Source: Verrucomicrobiota bacterium
Lineage (GTDB): Bacteria; Verrucomicrobiota; Verrucomicrobiia; Palsa-1439
Direction: 5' to 3'
Assembly (NCBI GenBank): GCA_016871575.1
Contig: VHCW01000006.1
Coordinates: forward strand, 23,194-87,193
DNA length: 64,000 bases
Shown: positions 17,199 through 25,743 of the stretch, in pieces
Layout: each line of letters starts with the position of its first letter
Numbering within the stretch: position 1 is the stretch's first letter
Position numbers and translations under genes: made by a program
Notes under the pieces: generated by a model
The model's database searches: none
Told to the model about the DNA's origin: nothing
The model's input: the letters and a program-made list of their open reading frames with translations, nothing else

Positions 17199-18136
17199 TT
17201 CAGTTGTTCCAAGACGGCGGCGGCCCAGAGCGGCACGAGCAGTTCGTGGTGGCCGACGATGTAGTAGCCGTGGCCGCCCTTGTGCGTGGGGCGGCGCACG
17301 ACGTTCTCGGTGGGACGATAGTGGCGGTTCATGTCGAACGTGGCAGTCGTAAAATGGTCAACCGTGTGGCCGAGGTTGCGGGCGACGGTCAACGCCTTGA
17401 GAAACACTTCCGGCATGACGACCGCGCTGCCGATGTTCAACGCCACGCCGCCTTCGAGTTGGGCGATGACGGCGGCAAGTTTCTGGAAATCCAAGTAGCT
17501 CGCTTCGCCCAGCACCGCGCCGTCGGCAGTCGGATGCTGGTGGATGATGTCGGTGCCGATGGCGATGTGGACAGTGAGGGGAATGTTGGCCGTGACGCCG
17601 GCGTGGAGGAGGCTGAGCGCCTTGTGCGGGAAAGCGCCTTTCACGATGGTTTCGCCGAGGGCGCGACCGGCGCCGATGCCCTGCGCGACGCCATCGGCAA
17701 GGGCGCGGTTCATCTGGCGGCCGGTGTCGTCGTTCATGCCGAAGCTGCCGTCATCGAGGCCGCGCTGGACGTCTTCGCTGGTGGCGCCGATGAGCGCGAG
17801 TTCAAAATCGTGGATGGCCGCCGCGCCGTTCACGGCGAGCGCGTTGATGACGCCGCGCCCGATGAGGTCGAGCAGGATGGGATTGAGGCCGCATTTGATC
17901 GGATGGGCGCCCATCATGACGAGGACGGGCCGGCGGTTGCGGACGGCCTCGGCCGTGGCGGTGACGAGGGCGCGGAAATCCTTCCCGATGAGAATCTGCG
18001 GGAGCGACTTGATGAACGCGGCAAACGAGCCGCCGGGTTGCCACGGGCGCGCCAATTCCTCGCGGTGGACTTTGTTGTCGCGCTCGCGGAGCGGGTAGGT
18101 GCGGATGCGGCTGAAATCGAGCGGGGGAAAATTCAT
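17195..18136 (-). CDS. Conserved protein of unknown function in the heptose operon
   Basis: A 313-residue soluble-looking protein, Gly/His rich, with blocks such as GAHPIKCGLNPILLDLIGRG, HDFELALIGATSEDV, DDGSFGMNDDTGR, GTDIIHQHPTADG and LEGGVALNIGSAVVMPEVFL. The alternation of hydrophobic strands and Gly turns suggests a Rossmann-like fold; a distant likeness to deoxyhypusine synthase is my impression only. Met at 18136 is chosen because conserved-looking sequence (MNFPPLDFSRIRTYPL) begins there, 1 nt after the DUF3108 gene. Its stop overlaps hldA, pointing to a role in heptose or cell-envelope sugar metabolism. Confidence 0.65.
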   Translation of the reverse strand: MNFPPLDFSRIRTYPLRERDNKVHREELARPWQPGGSFAAFIKSLPQILIGKDFRALVTATAEAVRNRRPVLVMMGAHPIKCGLNPILLDLIGRGVINALAVNGAAAIHDFELALIGATSEDVQRGLDDGSFGMNDDTGRQMNRALADGVAQGIGAGRALGETIVKGAFPHKALSLLHAGVTANIPLTVHIAIGTDIIHQHPTADGAVLGEASYLDFQKLAAVIAQLEGGVALNIGSAVVMPEVFLKALTVARNLGHTVDHFTTATFDMNRHYRPTENVVRRPTHKGGHGYYIVGHHELLVPLWAAAVLEQLK

Positions 18137-18137
18137 G

Positions 18138-18917
18138 TCAGTTCCTCGACGCGATCCGGAGACGCTGCGCCAGCGCCGGATCGGCGGCCTTGACCTCGGT
18201 GAGTTGGAAACGCGCGCTGCCAATGGCGAGCTTGGAAATGACCACCAGCGGCAGTTTCTGCGCGTCATCGCTGATCCAGATCCACATCCGTCCCTTGTTG
18301 GCGGCCACGACGGTCAGCGTCGGGTTCGGCTCGACGCGCAGGGCCGGCACGTCGCCGAGCGGGTTGGTCCATATTTTTTTCCGCTGGTCAGGCAAAAAGC
18401 GAACCCGGCGGTTGGTGTCGCCGGCGTTGACGAAGAACTCCAGCGACCGGTGAAGCGCGAGCGGCTGTGTGCGGACGTAGTATGCCGCGGAGACGATGTC
18501 CTGGAGCGGCTGGTCAAGCGGCAGCGTGTACGTCGCGCCGTTGAGGTGATTGGTGATGGTGTAACGCTTGTTGGTGTAATCGTAGCAGGTTTCGCTGCGT
18601 TTGGTGTGTTTGCCCTCGATGCGGTGTTGCCGGTAGCGCACGGTGCGAAGCTCCTTCACGTCCAGCCAGCTTTCCATGATGTTGTCCACATGGAACAACA
18701 TGTCCACAAACCCGGTGGTTTTCGCCCGCACAACGAGATGGTAGCAATCATGACCGTCAACCGTTTCGATCCCCGCGACCTCCAGCGTGGCGTGCCCGGC
18801 CTCGAACGGCCCCCAATAAATCCGATAGCCGAGTTTCTCGCCGACGCGGAACGGAGCATCCTCGCCGCTGGCAGCGGCTGCCAACAGAAGCAAGAGAATG
18901 GCGGCGTATGTTTTCAT
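18138..18917 (-). CDS. Secreted DUF3108 protein
   Basis: A 259-residue exported protein with signal peptide MKTYAAILLLLLAAAASGE. The body matches the DUF3108 pattern: F-x-VGEKLGYRIYWGPFEAGHATLEV at the start (residues about 24-47), then HLVVRAKTTGF and a beta-rich domain ending in WISDDAQKLPLVVISKL. The family is probably a periplasmic beta-sandwich of unknown function. Met at 18917 is used because it begins the signal peptide. It is first in the operon with the unknown protein and hldA, so it may support LPS or outer-membrane biogenesis. Confidence 0.78.
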   Translation of the reverse strand: MKTYAAILLLLLAAAASGEDAPFRVGEKLGYRIYWGPFEAGHATLEVAGIETVDGHDCYHLVVRAKTTGFVDMLFHVDNIMESWLDVKELRTVRYRQHRIEGKHTKRSETCYDYTNKRYTITNHLNGATYTLPLDQPLQDIVSAAYYVRTQPLALHRSLEFFVNAGDTNRRVRFLPDQRKKIWTNPLGDVPALRVEPNPTLTVVAANKGRMWIWISDDAQKLPLVVISKLAIGSARFQLTEVKAADPALAQRLRIASRN

Positions 18918-18981
18918 GGCGATGACGCGCGCGAGTATAGTCGGGTTCGACCAAAAAACAGCAAAATTCCCGGAGATTGAT

Positions 18982-19137
18982 TGCCACGGGAAGTTTTCGC
19001 TCCCGCAAGGCCTCTGCGGCACATGGCAGTGCTTCACGGATATCGGCCGATTCCAAGCCGGGGTAGGCGCGCAGAATCTCTGCCTCCGGTATCCCGTCTG
19101 CCCCCATTCCCACCGCGGTGGCGACCGGAATCCGCAG
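18982..19137 (-). pseudogene. DUF433 antitoxin remnant
   Basis: The minus strand reads LRIPVATAVGMGADGIPEAE then ILRAYPGLESADIREALPCA, close to the core of DUF433 proteins (normally G-RIPV ... IL-YP-L---DI-AAL-YA). The N-terminal third and any start codon are missing, and the frame runs on into the DUF3108 gene in another frame. DUF433 proteins are usually paired with a PIN-like DUF5615 toxin, and none is seen here. I read it as decayed. Confidence 0.5.
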
Positions 19138-19166
19138 TCCCGAAACTGGTAACCGCCATCATCCTG

Positions 19167-19212
19167 AAAGTCATTCTATTTTGTAACATATGTTTCAAAA
19201 TAGAATGACTTT
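19167..19212. terminator. 17-bp perfect hairpin downstream of the amidohydrolase gene
   Basis: AAAGTCATTCTATTTTG (19167-19183) and its exact complement CAAAATAGAATGACTTT (19196-19212) enclose a 12-nt loop that itself contains the palindrome AACATATGTT. It lies 24 nt past the stop of the minus-strand amidohydrolase operon. T-runs follow both arms (TTTTT on plus, TTT on minus), so it may end transcription in both directions. It is AT-rich in GC-rich surroundings. Confidence 0.5.
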
Positions 19213-19235
19213 TTCGGAGGGCAGCATTTCATGGA

Positions 19236-20153
19236 TTATGAGGAGCGATTCTTCCACCGGTACGCCGTCTGCGCGTTTTTCCAGAAAACCTTCTCGAGCG
19301 CGGCTTGGCCTTTCTCGGTGAAGAATGTCATCGGAATCTGCTGCACACGATCCAGCGGCGCGAACCGGGCGCTCACGAGCCAGTTGCTGCCGTAGATCAA
19401 CCGATCAGCGCCAAATGTCTTCCACAAGAACTCCAGCACAGGGCGGTAATACTCCACGTCTGCCGGGGCGTCGCCGTTGCGGCGCTTGGTGCCCTCGACG
19501 AGGCCGGACACTTTCATGAACACTTGCGGATGCGCCGCGAGCTTCTTCATCAACTCCCGCCAGTCTTCCGGCGGCGGTTCGCCGTTCACGGTGGCGTTGG
19601 CGACGTGATTGATGATCAGGCGCAGATTCGGCACAAGCTTTGCGATCCGCTCAGCCTGCGCGACCCATGTCGGCGGCGAGTGCACATCGAAGGACAGGCC
19701 GCGCTCGGCCACGGCGCGCAAACCGGCGATGACGGCGGAGTCTTCCAATGACGCGCTTCGGGTGCGAATGCCGAGGAACAACGGATTGGCGGCGAACCGC
19801 TTCAAGTGTCCCGCAAACTCCGGCGTGCCCAGCGGCAGGTTGCCTACCAGCCCGACGATGAACTTGTCTTGCGCGGCGATGTCGAGAATCCACTGGTTGT
19901 CCTCGACCCACGGACTGGCCTCGACGACCACCACGCCATCCACTCGCTGCGGCACCGGCAACGCGCGGTAATCTTTCGGCAGCACCGTGCGGTAGAGCAA
20001 CGCGTCGTCCTTCGGCGGCCACGGCACGCCTTGCGGACGCGACGGGTCGTAGAAATGAACGTGCGTGTCAATGATCTTTGTCGGCTGTGCCTTCGCGTAA
20101 CAGGCCGAGGCGGCGAGACCGGCGGCAGCTTGGAGAAATTGGCGGCGGTTCAT
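19236..20153 (-). CDS. Tat-exported amidohydrolase (amidohydro_2 family)
   Basis: A 305-residue TIM-barrel hydrolase of the amidohydrolase-2 group, which includes fuconolactonases and other lactonases. It begins with a Tat-type signal (NRRQFLQAAAGLAASACYA). Metal-site motif HVH is at residues 31-33 (IIDTHVHFYDP), and the barrel ends with RLIYGSNWLVSARF, as in lactonase-type members. It is the last gene of the operon, 26 nt downstream of the glycyl-radical enzyme. A sugar-lactone or sugar-acid substrate from the same polysaccharide is plausible but unproven. Confidence 0.75.
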   Translation of the reverse strand: MNRRQFLQAAAGLAASACYAKAQPTKIIDTHVHFYDPSRPQGVPWPPKDDALLYRTVLPKDYRALPVPQRVDGVVVVEASPWVEDNQWILDIAAQDKFIVGLVGNLPLGTPEFAGHLKRFAANPLFLGIRTRSASLEDSAVIAGLRAVAERGLSFDVHSPPTWVAQAERIAKLVPNLRLIINHVANATVNGEPPPEDWRELMKKLAAHPQVFMKVSGLVEGTKRRNGDAPADVEYYRPVLEFLWKTFGADRLIYGSNWLVSARFAPLDRVQQIPMTFFTEKGQAALEKVFWKNAQTAYRWKNRSS

Positions 20154-20179
20154 CTTTCCTCACGTGGTTTGCAGAGCAC

Positions 20180-22474
20180 TCATGGCTGTTCCATGCGCGC
20201 GATGATGTCGCGTTGCAATTGCGGGGCAAGCAGTGCGAACTGCGCGGAGTATCCACCCATCCGCACAAGGATGTGCAAGTGTTTCTCCGGTTCTTTCATC
20301 GCCTGGCGCAGTAGGTCCACGTCAACCACGCTGAAATGCACACCCATGCCGCCGTTATGAAAGAAGCCGGCGATGAGACTTTTCAGATTCGCGGTGTCCT
20401 GTTTCGCGCGCGTGGCGGTGTACGGCAATTGAATGTGGGTGAGCGCGCCGCCCGCCTGTTCTTGCCAGTCGAGCTTGGCGACGGAGTTGAGGGCGGCAGT
20501 CGGGCCGTGCCGCTCGGTGCCGGCAGAGGGGCCGAGGCTGATCGAGAGCGCCTGACCGCGCACACGGCCATCGGGCGTGGCTCCCATGTAGTGACCGGCC
20601 TTCCATGCTGTGGAGATTCCCGATCCCGGCACGATGCGTCCGTTGCGGTAATCGCGCAGGTTCAATTCGTCCAGCACGCGTTGGTTCAGTTTCACGATGT
20701 CGCGCGCGAACTGGTCCATTCGATCGTCGTCGTTGCCAAACTTGGGCGCGTTTCGCAGCAGAGCGTGAAGCTGCGCGTGGCCCTCGAAATTGGCCGCCGT
20801 GGCGCGGTTCAATTCCTCCACGCTCGTGCGTTTCTGTTCATAAACGCATCGCTTGATCGCGTAGAGCGAGTTGGCTGCGGTGATGGTGCCCGCCTCGGCG
20901 AGGCTGGAGATGTTGTAACGCGCGCCGCCTTCCGCGATGTCTTTGCCGTCGCGCAAACAGTCATCAAACAGCAGCGACACAAACGGGTGTGGCGTATGAC
21001 GGGCACTGCGCTCGTCCCGTTTCTGTTGGCCTTCGATCGCGCGGCGGCTGGCGAGCGACAGGTGGCGCTGGTACGCTTGCAGGAGATCGTCGAAACTGGC
21101 CGGGTTCTCCCGCAATGCGTTCAGGACGCATTGCGCTTGGTTGGTGGTGCCGCAACGACAGACGCCAAATACGCGGCCTGCCGCCGCCAGCTCCTCACAG
21201 CCGGCAATGGAGTAATCCCATACGTCCTCGCGTCGCACGCCGGCCCGTTCCAAGGCGGGGATACACACGCGGTCGTTGAACAGCGCCGGACGGCCGGAGC
21301 CGGTCAAGATCAGTGCGCCGGCGCGCAACAGAAGTTGCTCCGGCGCGCCAGGATGCCAGCGCAGAGAGAGACTGGGTTGCGTCAATCCTCTCAAGCGGAA
21401 GGTCGTCTCAAGGCAGAGATGCGACAAGTCGTTCGTGGCATCCCGTCCGGCCTGATCCACGCCGCCGATCATCAGGTTCTGGTAATTGATGATATCCACC
21501 GCGCAAACGCGGACTTCGTTGAATTTGATCCACAGACAGGCCAGCCACTCGGCAGCCTCGTCACGGGTAAGACGCCCGGCAGCGATGTCTTGCTCGTAGG
21601 ACGGCCACATGTATTGGTCGAACCGGCCCGGTGAGATGGACCATTCCGACGAGTTGATGTGCAACAGCACGTGGGTGAACCAGAACGCCTGCAACGCTTC
21701 GTGGAAATTCTGCGCCGGCTGCGTCGCGGCGTGATCACAAGCCATCGCGATCCGTTGCAACTCTGTCCGACGCGATGGGTCGGGTTCCGCCTGCGCCAGT
21801 GTGCGAGCCGCCTCGGCATGACGATGAGCGAATCGCGACGCCGCCCGACAAACAATTTCCGCCGCCTGATAGAAGTTCTCCTTGGCAACGTCCAACGTCC
21901 CGGCCCGGCGGTGTTTTTCGCGGTTCTGTTTCGCCTCGGCGGCCAGTCCCGAAAAACCCAACCGCAACACCTTCGAATAATCAGCAACAAAATGGCCGGC
22001 TGTATCACCGTGCGGCATCTTCCGCCAGAACCGCGCGATCTCCTCAGGAATCCGGAACCGTATGTCCTGTTGGTAAACCAAGTCCGACTTCAACACTTGC
22101 TCGGCGTCGTCGCGGTAATTTGTCCAATCATAACTTTCCGGCGCAAAATAGGCGACCCGCGGTTTCGAGGCGATGTTACCCACGATCAATTCACCGGGCT
22201 GGATCAAGATCGGCATTCCATCGGCGACACGATAGAACGCCTTGGCCTTGCGCAGAATGGGCGCCTCACCGGCTGTCTCGCAGTACGATTCAGTCATGAG
22301 CCGGGCACGCGCAAAACAGATTTCACGTGGCGGCAGGCCGGACACCCCCGCCAACAATCGCGCGACGCGATCATTCTTGTCCTCCGATTTGGCCATCAAC
22401 GCGGCGGCCCGAAATATCCCCGACGCAACCAACCCGGTCCCCAGCGACGACTTGATGAACGTGCGGCGGTTCAT
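20180..22474 (-). CDS. Glycyl-radical enzyme (PFL-like) with Tat signal
   Basis: A 764-residue pyruvate-formate-lyase-like glycyl-radical enzyme. After the signal come RARLMTESYCETAGE and GELIVGN, typical of the dehydratase/decarboxylase branch. The thiyl Cys is 426 in SIAGCEELA (Cys-x-Glu, as in diol dehydratases), and the radical loop VRMGGYSAQF places the radical Gly at 741, followed by the usual C-terminal helix. All radical residues are therefore present. Residues 1-27 (NRRTFIKSSLGTGLVASG...) form a Tat signal. The start at 22474 has GGAGGGAAA just upstream and overlaps the preceding stop as ATGA; Met 27 (22396) would give a cytosolic form but has no ribosome site. No activating radical-SAM enzyme is in the window. 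Confidence 0.85.
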   Translation of the reverse strand: MNRRTFIKSSLGTGLVASGIFRAAALMAKSEDKNDRVARLLAGVSGLPPREICFARARLMTESYCETAGEAPILRKAKAFYRVADGMPILIQPGELIVGNIASKPRVAYFAPESYDWTNYRDDAEQVLKSDLVYQQDIRFRIPEEIARFWRKMPHGDTAGHFVADYSKVLRLGFSGLAAEAKQNREKHRRAGTLDVAKENFYQAAEIVCRAASRFAHRHAEAARTLAQAEPDPSRRTELQRIAMACDHAATQPAQNFHEALQAFWFTHVLLHINSSEWSISPGRFDQYMWPSYEQDIAAGRLTRDEAAEWLACLWIKFNEVRVCAVDIINYQNLMIGGVDQAGRDATNDLSHLCLETTFRLRGLTQPSLSLRWHPGAPEQLLLRAGALILTGSGRPALFNDRVCIPALERAGVRREDVWDYSIAGCEELAAAGRVFGVCRCGTTNQAQCVLNALRENPASFDDLLQAYQRHLSLASRRAIEGQQKRDERSARHTPHPFVSLLFDDCLRDGKDIAEGGARYNISSLAEAGTITAANSLYAIKRCVYEQKRTSVEELNRATAANFEGHAQLHALLRNAPKFGNDDDRMDQFARDIVKLNQRVLDELNLRDYRNGRIVPGSGISTAWKAGHYMGATPDGRVRGQALSISLGPSAGTERHGPTAALNSVAKLDWQEQAGGALTHIQLPYTATRAKQDTANLKSLIAGFFHNGGMGVHFSVVDVDLLRQAMKEPEKHLHILVRMGGYSAQFALLAPQLQRDIIARMEQP

Positions 22475-25400
22475 TTTCCCTCCTGTAGTTCGGAAAGTAA
22501 TCCGATGAAGTGCGGCGCGACGCGGATGAATTGGGAAAAACTCTTGCCCATGCCGCGCATGTTCTGGATGGCGGGGTCGGTGCCTTTTCGCAGGACGTGC
22601 GCCAGCTTGGCGTCGGGGCGGCCTGCTTTCTGGGTGAGCCGGTAGGCGTAACCGATGCCGTCGAAGAGTAGGAAGTTCGAGAACGGCCCCTTCGACGACA
22701 CGGGACAACTCGTGTAACGGAACCCGCCGATCTCCTCGACCCACAGATCGTCCGCAACGAAGTTCGCTCCCATGATGATGCTCTTGGCGACGCGCGGGTC
22801 GCCGGTTTCGAGGTGATACCACTTCATGCCGGTGAGCAGCACGCCGACCATGAACCCGGCGTTGCCGTAGTGCGCCGGCTCGCACAGGCAATGGCCCGGT
22901 ACCATCATCCGACGCCAGCCGCCGCCTTTGGTGTTGAACTTCGGCTTGGGGGTCTGCCGTTCCAGCACGCGCTCGATCATGATCTTGGCGGCGTTCAGGT
23001 AGAACGGGTCGCCCGTGGCGCGATAGACGGCCATCGTCAGGATCAAGTGCCAGCCGGAGTCGCGGCAGTTGGAGAAGTCGTAGTTGTTGGTGAACCGGTA
23101 AATGCCGTAGTGGTCGGCGATCTTGATGGCGGTCTCGTAGGAGCGACGGTCGCCGGTGAGGAAGTAATGATCCATGTGTCCCTCGCACCACGTGTGCGAC
23201 ACAGTGAATCCGCCGCGAGCCGTGCCTTGGTCCTTGCCGGGCAACGGACTTTTCTCAAGGTAATTGCCGACGTGCCCGATGCAGTGGGCATAAACGCAGC
23301 CGACACGTTCGGGTTTCGCGTGGTAATGCACGGTGTCCACGTCGCGGTTGTGGGTCTCGGCTTCGTCGCCCGCCCAGAAGAAACGCAGGTCGCCGCTTCG
23401 CGCAAACTGGAGAAAGAACGCGTGTTGCGTATCGTACTCGATGTTGCCCCAGTTGATGATCCGCTCGCCCCACCAATCGCCGAAGTTGAACATGCCGTAT
23501 TGGCGGATCTTGTCGCGATCATTCAAATACACACCAAGCGTTTCGCTGACCTTCTTGTCGTAGTCCTTCACCACCGCGCGATTCGGGTCGGCGAGTGTGA
23601 GTTCCCCAAACGCGCCCGAGCCCGCATACCACCGCGGCGGCGCGACGGCCATCAACGTTCGATCCAGCGGCGGCGCGCTGCCATCGAGACCGATCCAGAC
23701 CTCGTGCGTCTTGGTCATGCCTTGGCGCATCTTGTAGCCGCCGTTGTCGAACCAGAAATAGAGCTTGTGCCAGTCGTGGTTCTTCTTGTTCAACACATCA
23801 TACTCGTCGGCTTTCAACCCCGGCATCAACCAGAATGTTGTGCCATTCGCTCCGACCTCGATGTCCTTCGGATAATTCTGCCAGAAGTCGCGCACGAACA
23901 TCGCGCCGACCGGGCCGGTGAAGCGTTCACCGACATCGGTGCGTTGTTTCACGGTTCGTGACGCGCCTTTCAAGTTGGGCAGCCGCCACGCGAGGCTGCG
24001 GATTGTCGTGAACTCGTTGGTGGACTCCGCGTGACCGGTCGTCAACAGCACGCGCGCCCACGGCAAGTCGGGATACACGTGAACTCGCGCTTCCCAAGCA
24101 AACTCGCCGATCTTTCCCGATGCACGCAAACTGCGACGCAATCCGCCGCCGTCTTCCGGCGTCAAACTGGCAATGTTCGTCCTGTGTTCCTTGCCAGCGG
24201 CGTCAGCGAGGACCAACTCGCCGCATGATGGCGTAGCGGCCTCCTGTTTCGGCTCATCGCGCGAAATCTTCGGGCCGAACTCCAGCGTGTAATCAACCGT
24301 GCCGCCGGTATGGCGGAAGTCGAGCAGCAGCCATTTCACGCTGCCGTCGGGCCAGCGAGCCGTGACGGTTGTTTGCAGCGGTCTCCCATCGAGCAGGCGG
24401 ACGTTGCGTGCCGAACCGAGCGCGCCCTTTGGGAACGGCACGCCGCCCGTGACCGGCCAATTCTGAACCGGCGATTCGACGCGCAACGGCACACGACCGC
24501 TTTGTTTCGTGCGCGGCTCGACGAACGGCTTCTGTGTCAGCTTGTGCCAGCCGGTGCTGACGTTCGGCGTCGTGATGCGATAACGCGTGGCGTTGTCGGG
24601 CAATACCACGCGATGGTTTTGCACCGCCAGCGGCTCGGTGATTTTCTGGCCGTCGCCAAGCTCGATGGTGCATTGCGTGGCCCACGATGTGATCCACGTC
24701 AGTCGGTTCCCCGTCGCGGCGATTTCGCGGAACTCGTAGAGCGGCGGGCGCGCCTTCGGTTTCTCGCGCAACAGCACCAAGTCCTCGGTGCGGTAGTTGC
24801 CGCTCGTGGTGAGGGCGCGCAGTTGGATGGCGTCGCCCGGTTTCAACGCGACCGGCTCCGTCAGGAAGAACAGGTGCTGATTGTTGTCGTCGAAATCTGC
24901 GACCGCGACGCCGCGACGCTGGCCGTTGACGTACACGCCGATTCGCTCGACGCCGGCGCTGTCGTAGAAAATGAAACCGACGTGGAACCTGCCCGACGCG
25001 CCCGCCGGCACAGTGGCGGTGATGGTGCCGGCGCCGGGGCGGCGGAGCGCGTTGTCGGCGCGATACTCGCTGCGGTCGAGGCGGAACCCGTCGAGCTTGC
25101 AGTCGCGAATCCAGATCGGGACGTTTCGCGGATCGTCCATGAGCGCGTTGAGGCGGTCGAGGCCCCACGTTTGTTCGATGCCAACGCTCGCTGTGAGATC
25201 GCTGTCGAGCAGCGCCTTCGGACGTTTGCTGATGGGCGGCCCTTTCGCCTCGAAGTAGCCGGTGCTGTGCACGCCGCGATGCGGTTGGACCGTCTCCGAA
25301 AGGATGCTCAGCCGGAACCGCGACGCGCCGTCGCGCTGCAACAGGTCAACATCGTAGCTGACGAACAGGCTGCCGTTGGTCACGGCGACGCGGGGCGGCG

Positions 25401-25743
25401 GCGCCGGGAGCGTTTTGCCGTCCGTGGTGAACGCGCTGACGCCGGGCGACGCATCGCGGCAGTGGAGCATGAACTCGCAGCCGTGACCGGCGCGGCCGGT
25501 GGACGCGTTGTCGTCGGCGTCGAGATAGAGAATGATGCTGGAGTTCTCGGCCGGATAGGGCGCGAGGAAATCGAGGCGCCAGACGAAACGGTTGCCGCCC
25601 TCGTTGGCCATCGCCACGCGCTTGACCGTGCGCGATGGGTCGGTGGATTTGGTTGCTGCCCGCTCCCAGATGGTGACGAAGTCTTGCGCCGGTGATGACA
25701 CAAGTCCGAGCAGCAGCAGCGTCGGACACAAAAATGTTTTCAT
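22471..25743 (-). CDS. PL26/YetA-like exo-rhamnogalacturonan lyase family protein
   Basis: A 1090-residue exported protein with signal MKTFLCPTLLLLGLVSSPA. Residues about 20-415 are beta-rich carbohydrate-binding-type modules (FIFYDSAGVERIGVYVNG). From about 416 the sequence follows the PcRGLX/YetA pattern: VPLRVESPVQNWPVTGGVPF, KGALGSARNVRLLDG, ARWPDGSVKWLLLDF, then an alpha/alpha-barrel-like C-terminal domain with HTWCEGHMDHYFLTGDRRSYE. PcRGLX (PL26) splits rhamnogalacturonan from its end by beta-elimination. Met at 25743 lies in an ATGA overlap with the rhamnosidase gene, so the reading frame upstream of it is not used. Substrate assignment is by family only. Confidence 0.72.
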   Translation of the reverse strand: MKTFLCPTLLLLGLVSSPAQDFVTIWERAATKSTDPSRTVKRVAMANEGGNRFVWRLDFLAPYPAENSSIILYLDADDNASTGRAGHGCEFMLHCRDASPGVSAFTTDGKTLPAPPPRVAVTNGSLFVSYDVDLLQRDGASRFRLSILSETVQPHRGVHSTGYFEAKGPPISKRPKALLDSDLTASVGIEQTWGLDRLNALMDDPRNVPIWIRDCKLDGFRLDRSEYRADNALRRPGAGTITATVPAGASGRFHVGFIFYDSAGVERIGVYVNGQRRGVAVADFDDNNQHLFFLTEPVALKPGDAIQLRALTTSGNYRTEDLVLLREKPKARPPLYEFREIAATGNRLTWITSWATQCTIELGDGQKITEPLAVQNHRVVLPDNATRYRITTPNVSTGWHKLTQKPFVEPRTKQSGRVPLRVESPVQNWPVTGGVPFPKGALGSARNVRLLDGRPLQTTVTARWPDGSVKWLLLDFRHTGGTVDYTLEFGPKISRDEPKQEAATPSCGELVLADAAGKEHRTNIASLTPEDGGGLRRSLRASGKIGEFAWEARVHVYPDLPWARVLLTTGHAESTNEFTTIRSLAWRLPNLKGASRTVKQRTDVGERFTGPVGAMFVRDFWQNYPKDIEVGANGTTFWLMPGLKADEYDVLNKKNHDWHKLYFWFDNGGYKMRQGMTKTHEVWIGLDGSAPPLDRTLMAVAPPRWYAGSGAFGELTLADPNRAVVKDYDKKVSETLGVYLNDRDKIRQYGMFNFGDWWGERIINWGNIEYDTQHAFFLQFARSGDLRFFWAGDEAETHNRDVDTVHYHAKPERVGCVYAHCIGHVGNYLEKSPLPGKDQGTARGGFTVSHTWCEGHMDHYFLTGDRRSYETAIKIADHYGIYRFTNNYDFSNCRDSGWHLILTMAVYRATGDPFYLNAAKIMIERVLERQTPKPKFNTKGGGWRRMMVPGHCLCEPAHYGNAGFMVGVLLTGMKWYHLETGDPRVAKSIIMGANFVADDLWVEEIGGFRYTSCPVSSKGPFSNFLLFDGIGYAYRLTQKAGRPDAKLAHVLRKGTDPAIQNMRGMGKSFSQFIRVAPHFIGLLSELQEGK

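Noticed and set aside
20180..23191. A 1003-residue open frame reading through the glycyl-radical enzyme and beyond it upstream
   Set aside because: The first part is out of frame with the lyase-like gene and shows Arg/His-rich non-protein composition. The Met at 22474, with a ribosome site and an ATGA overlap, is the real start.
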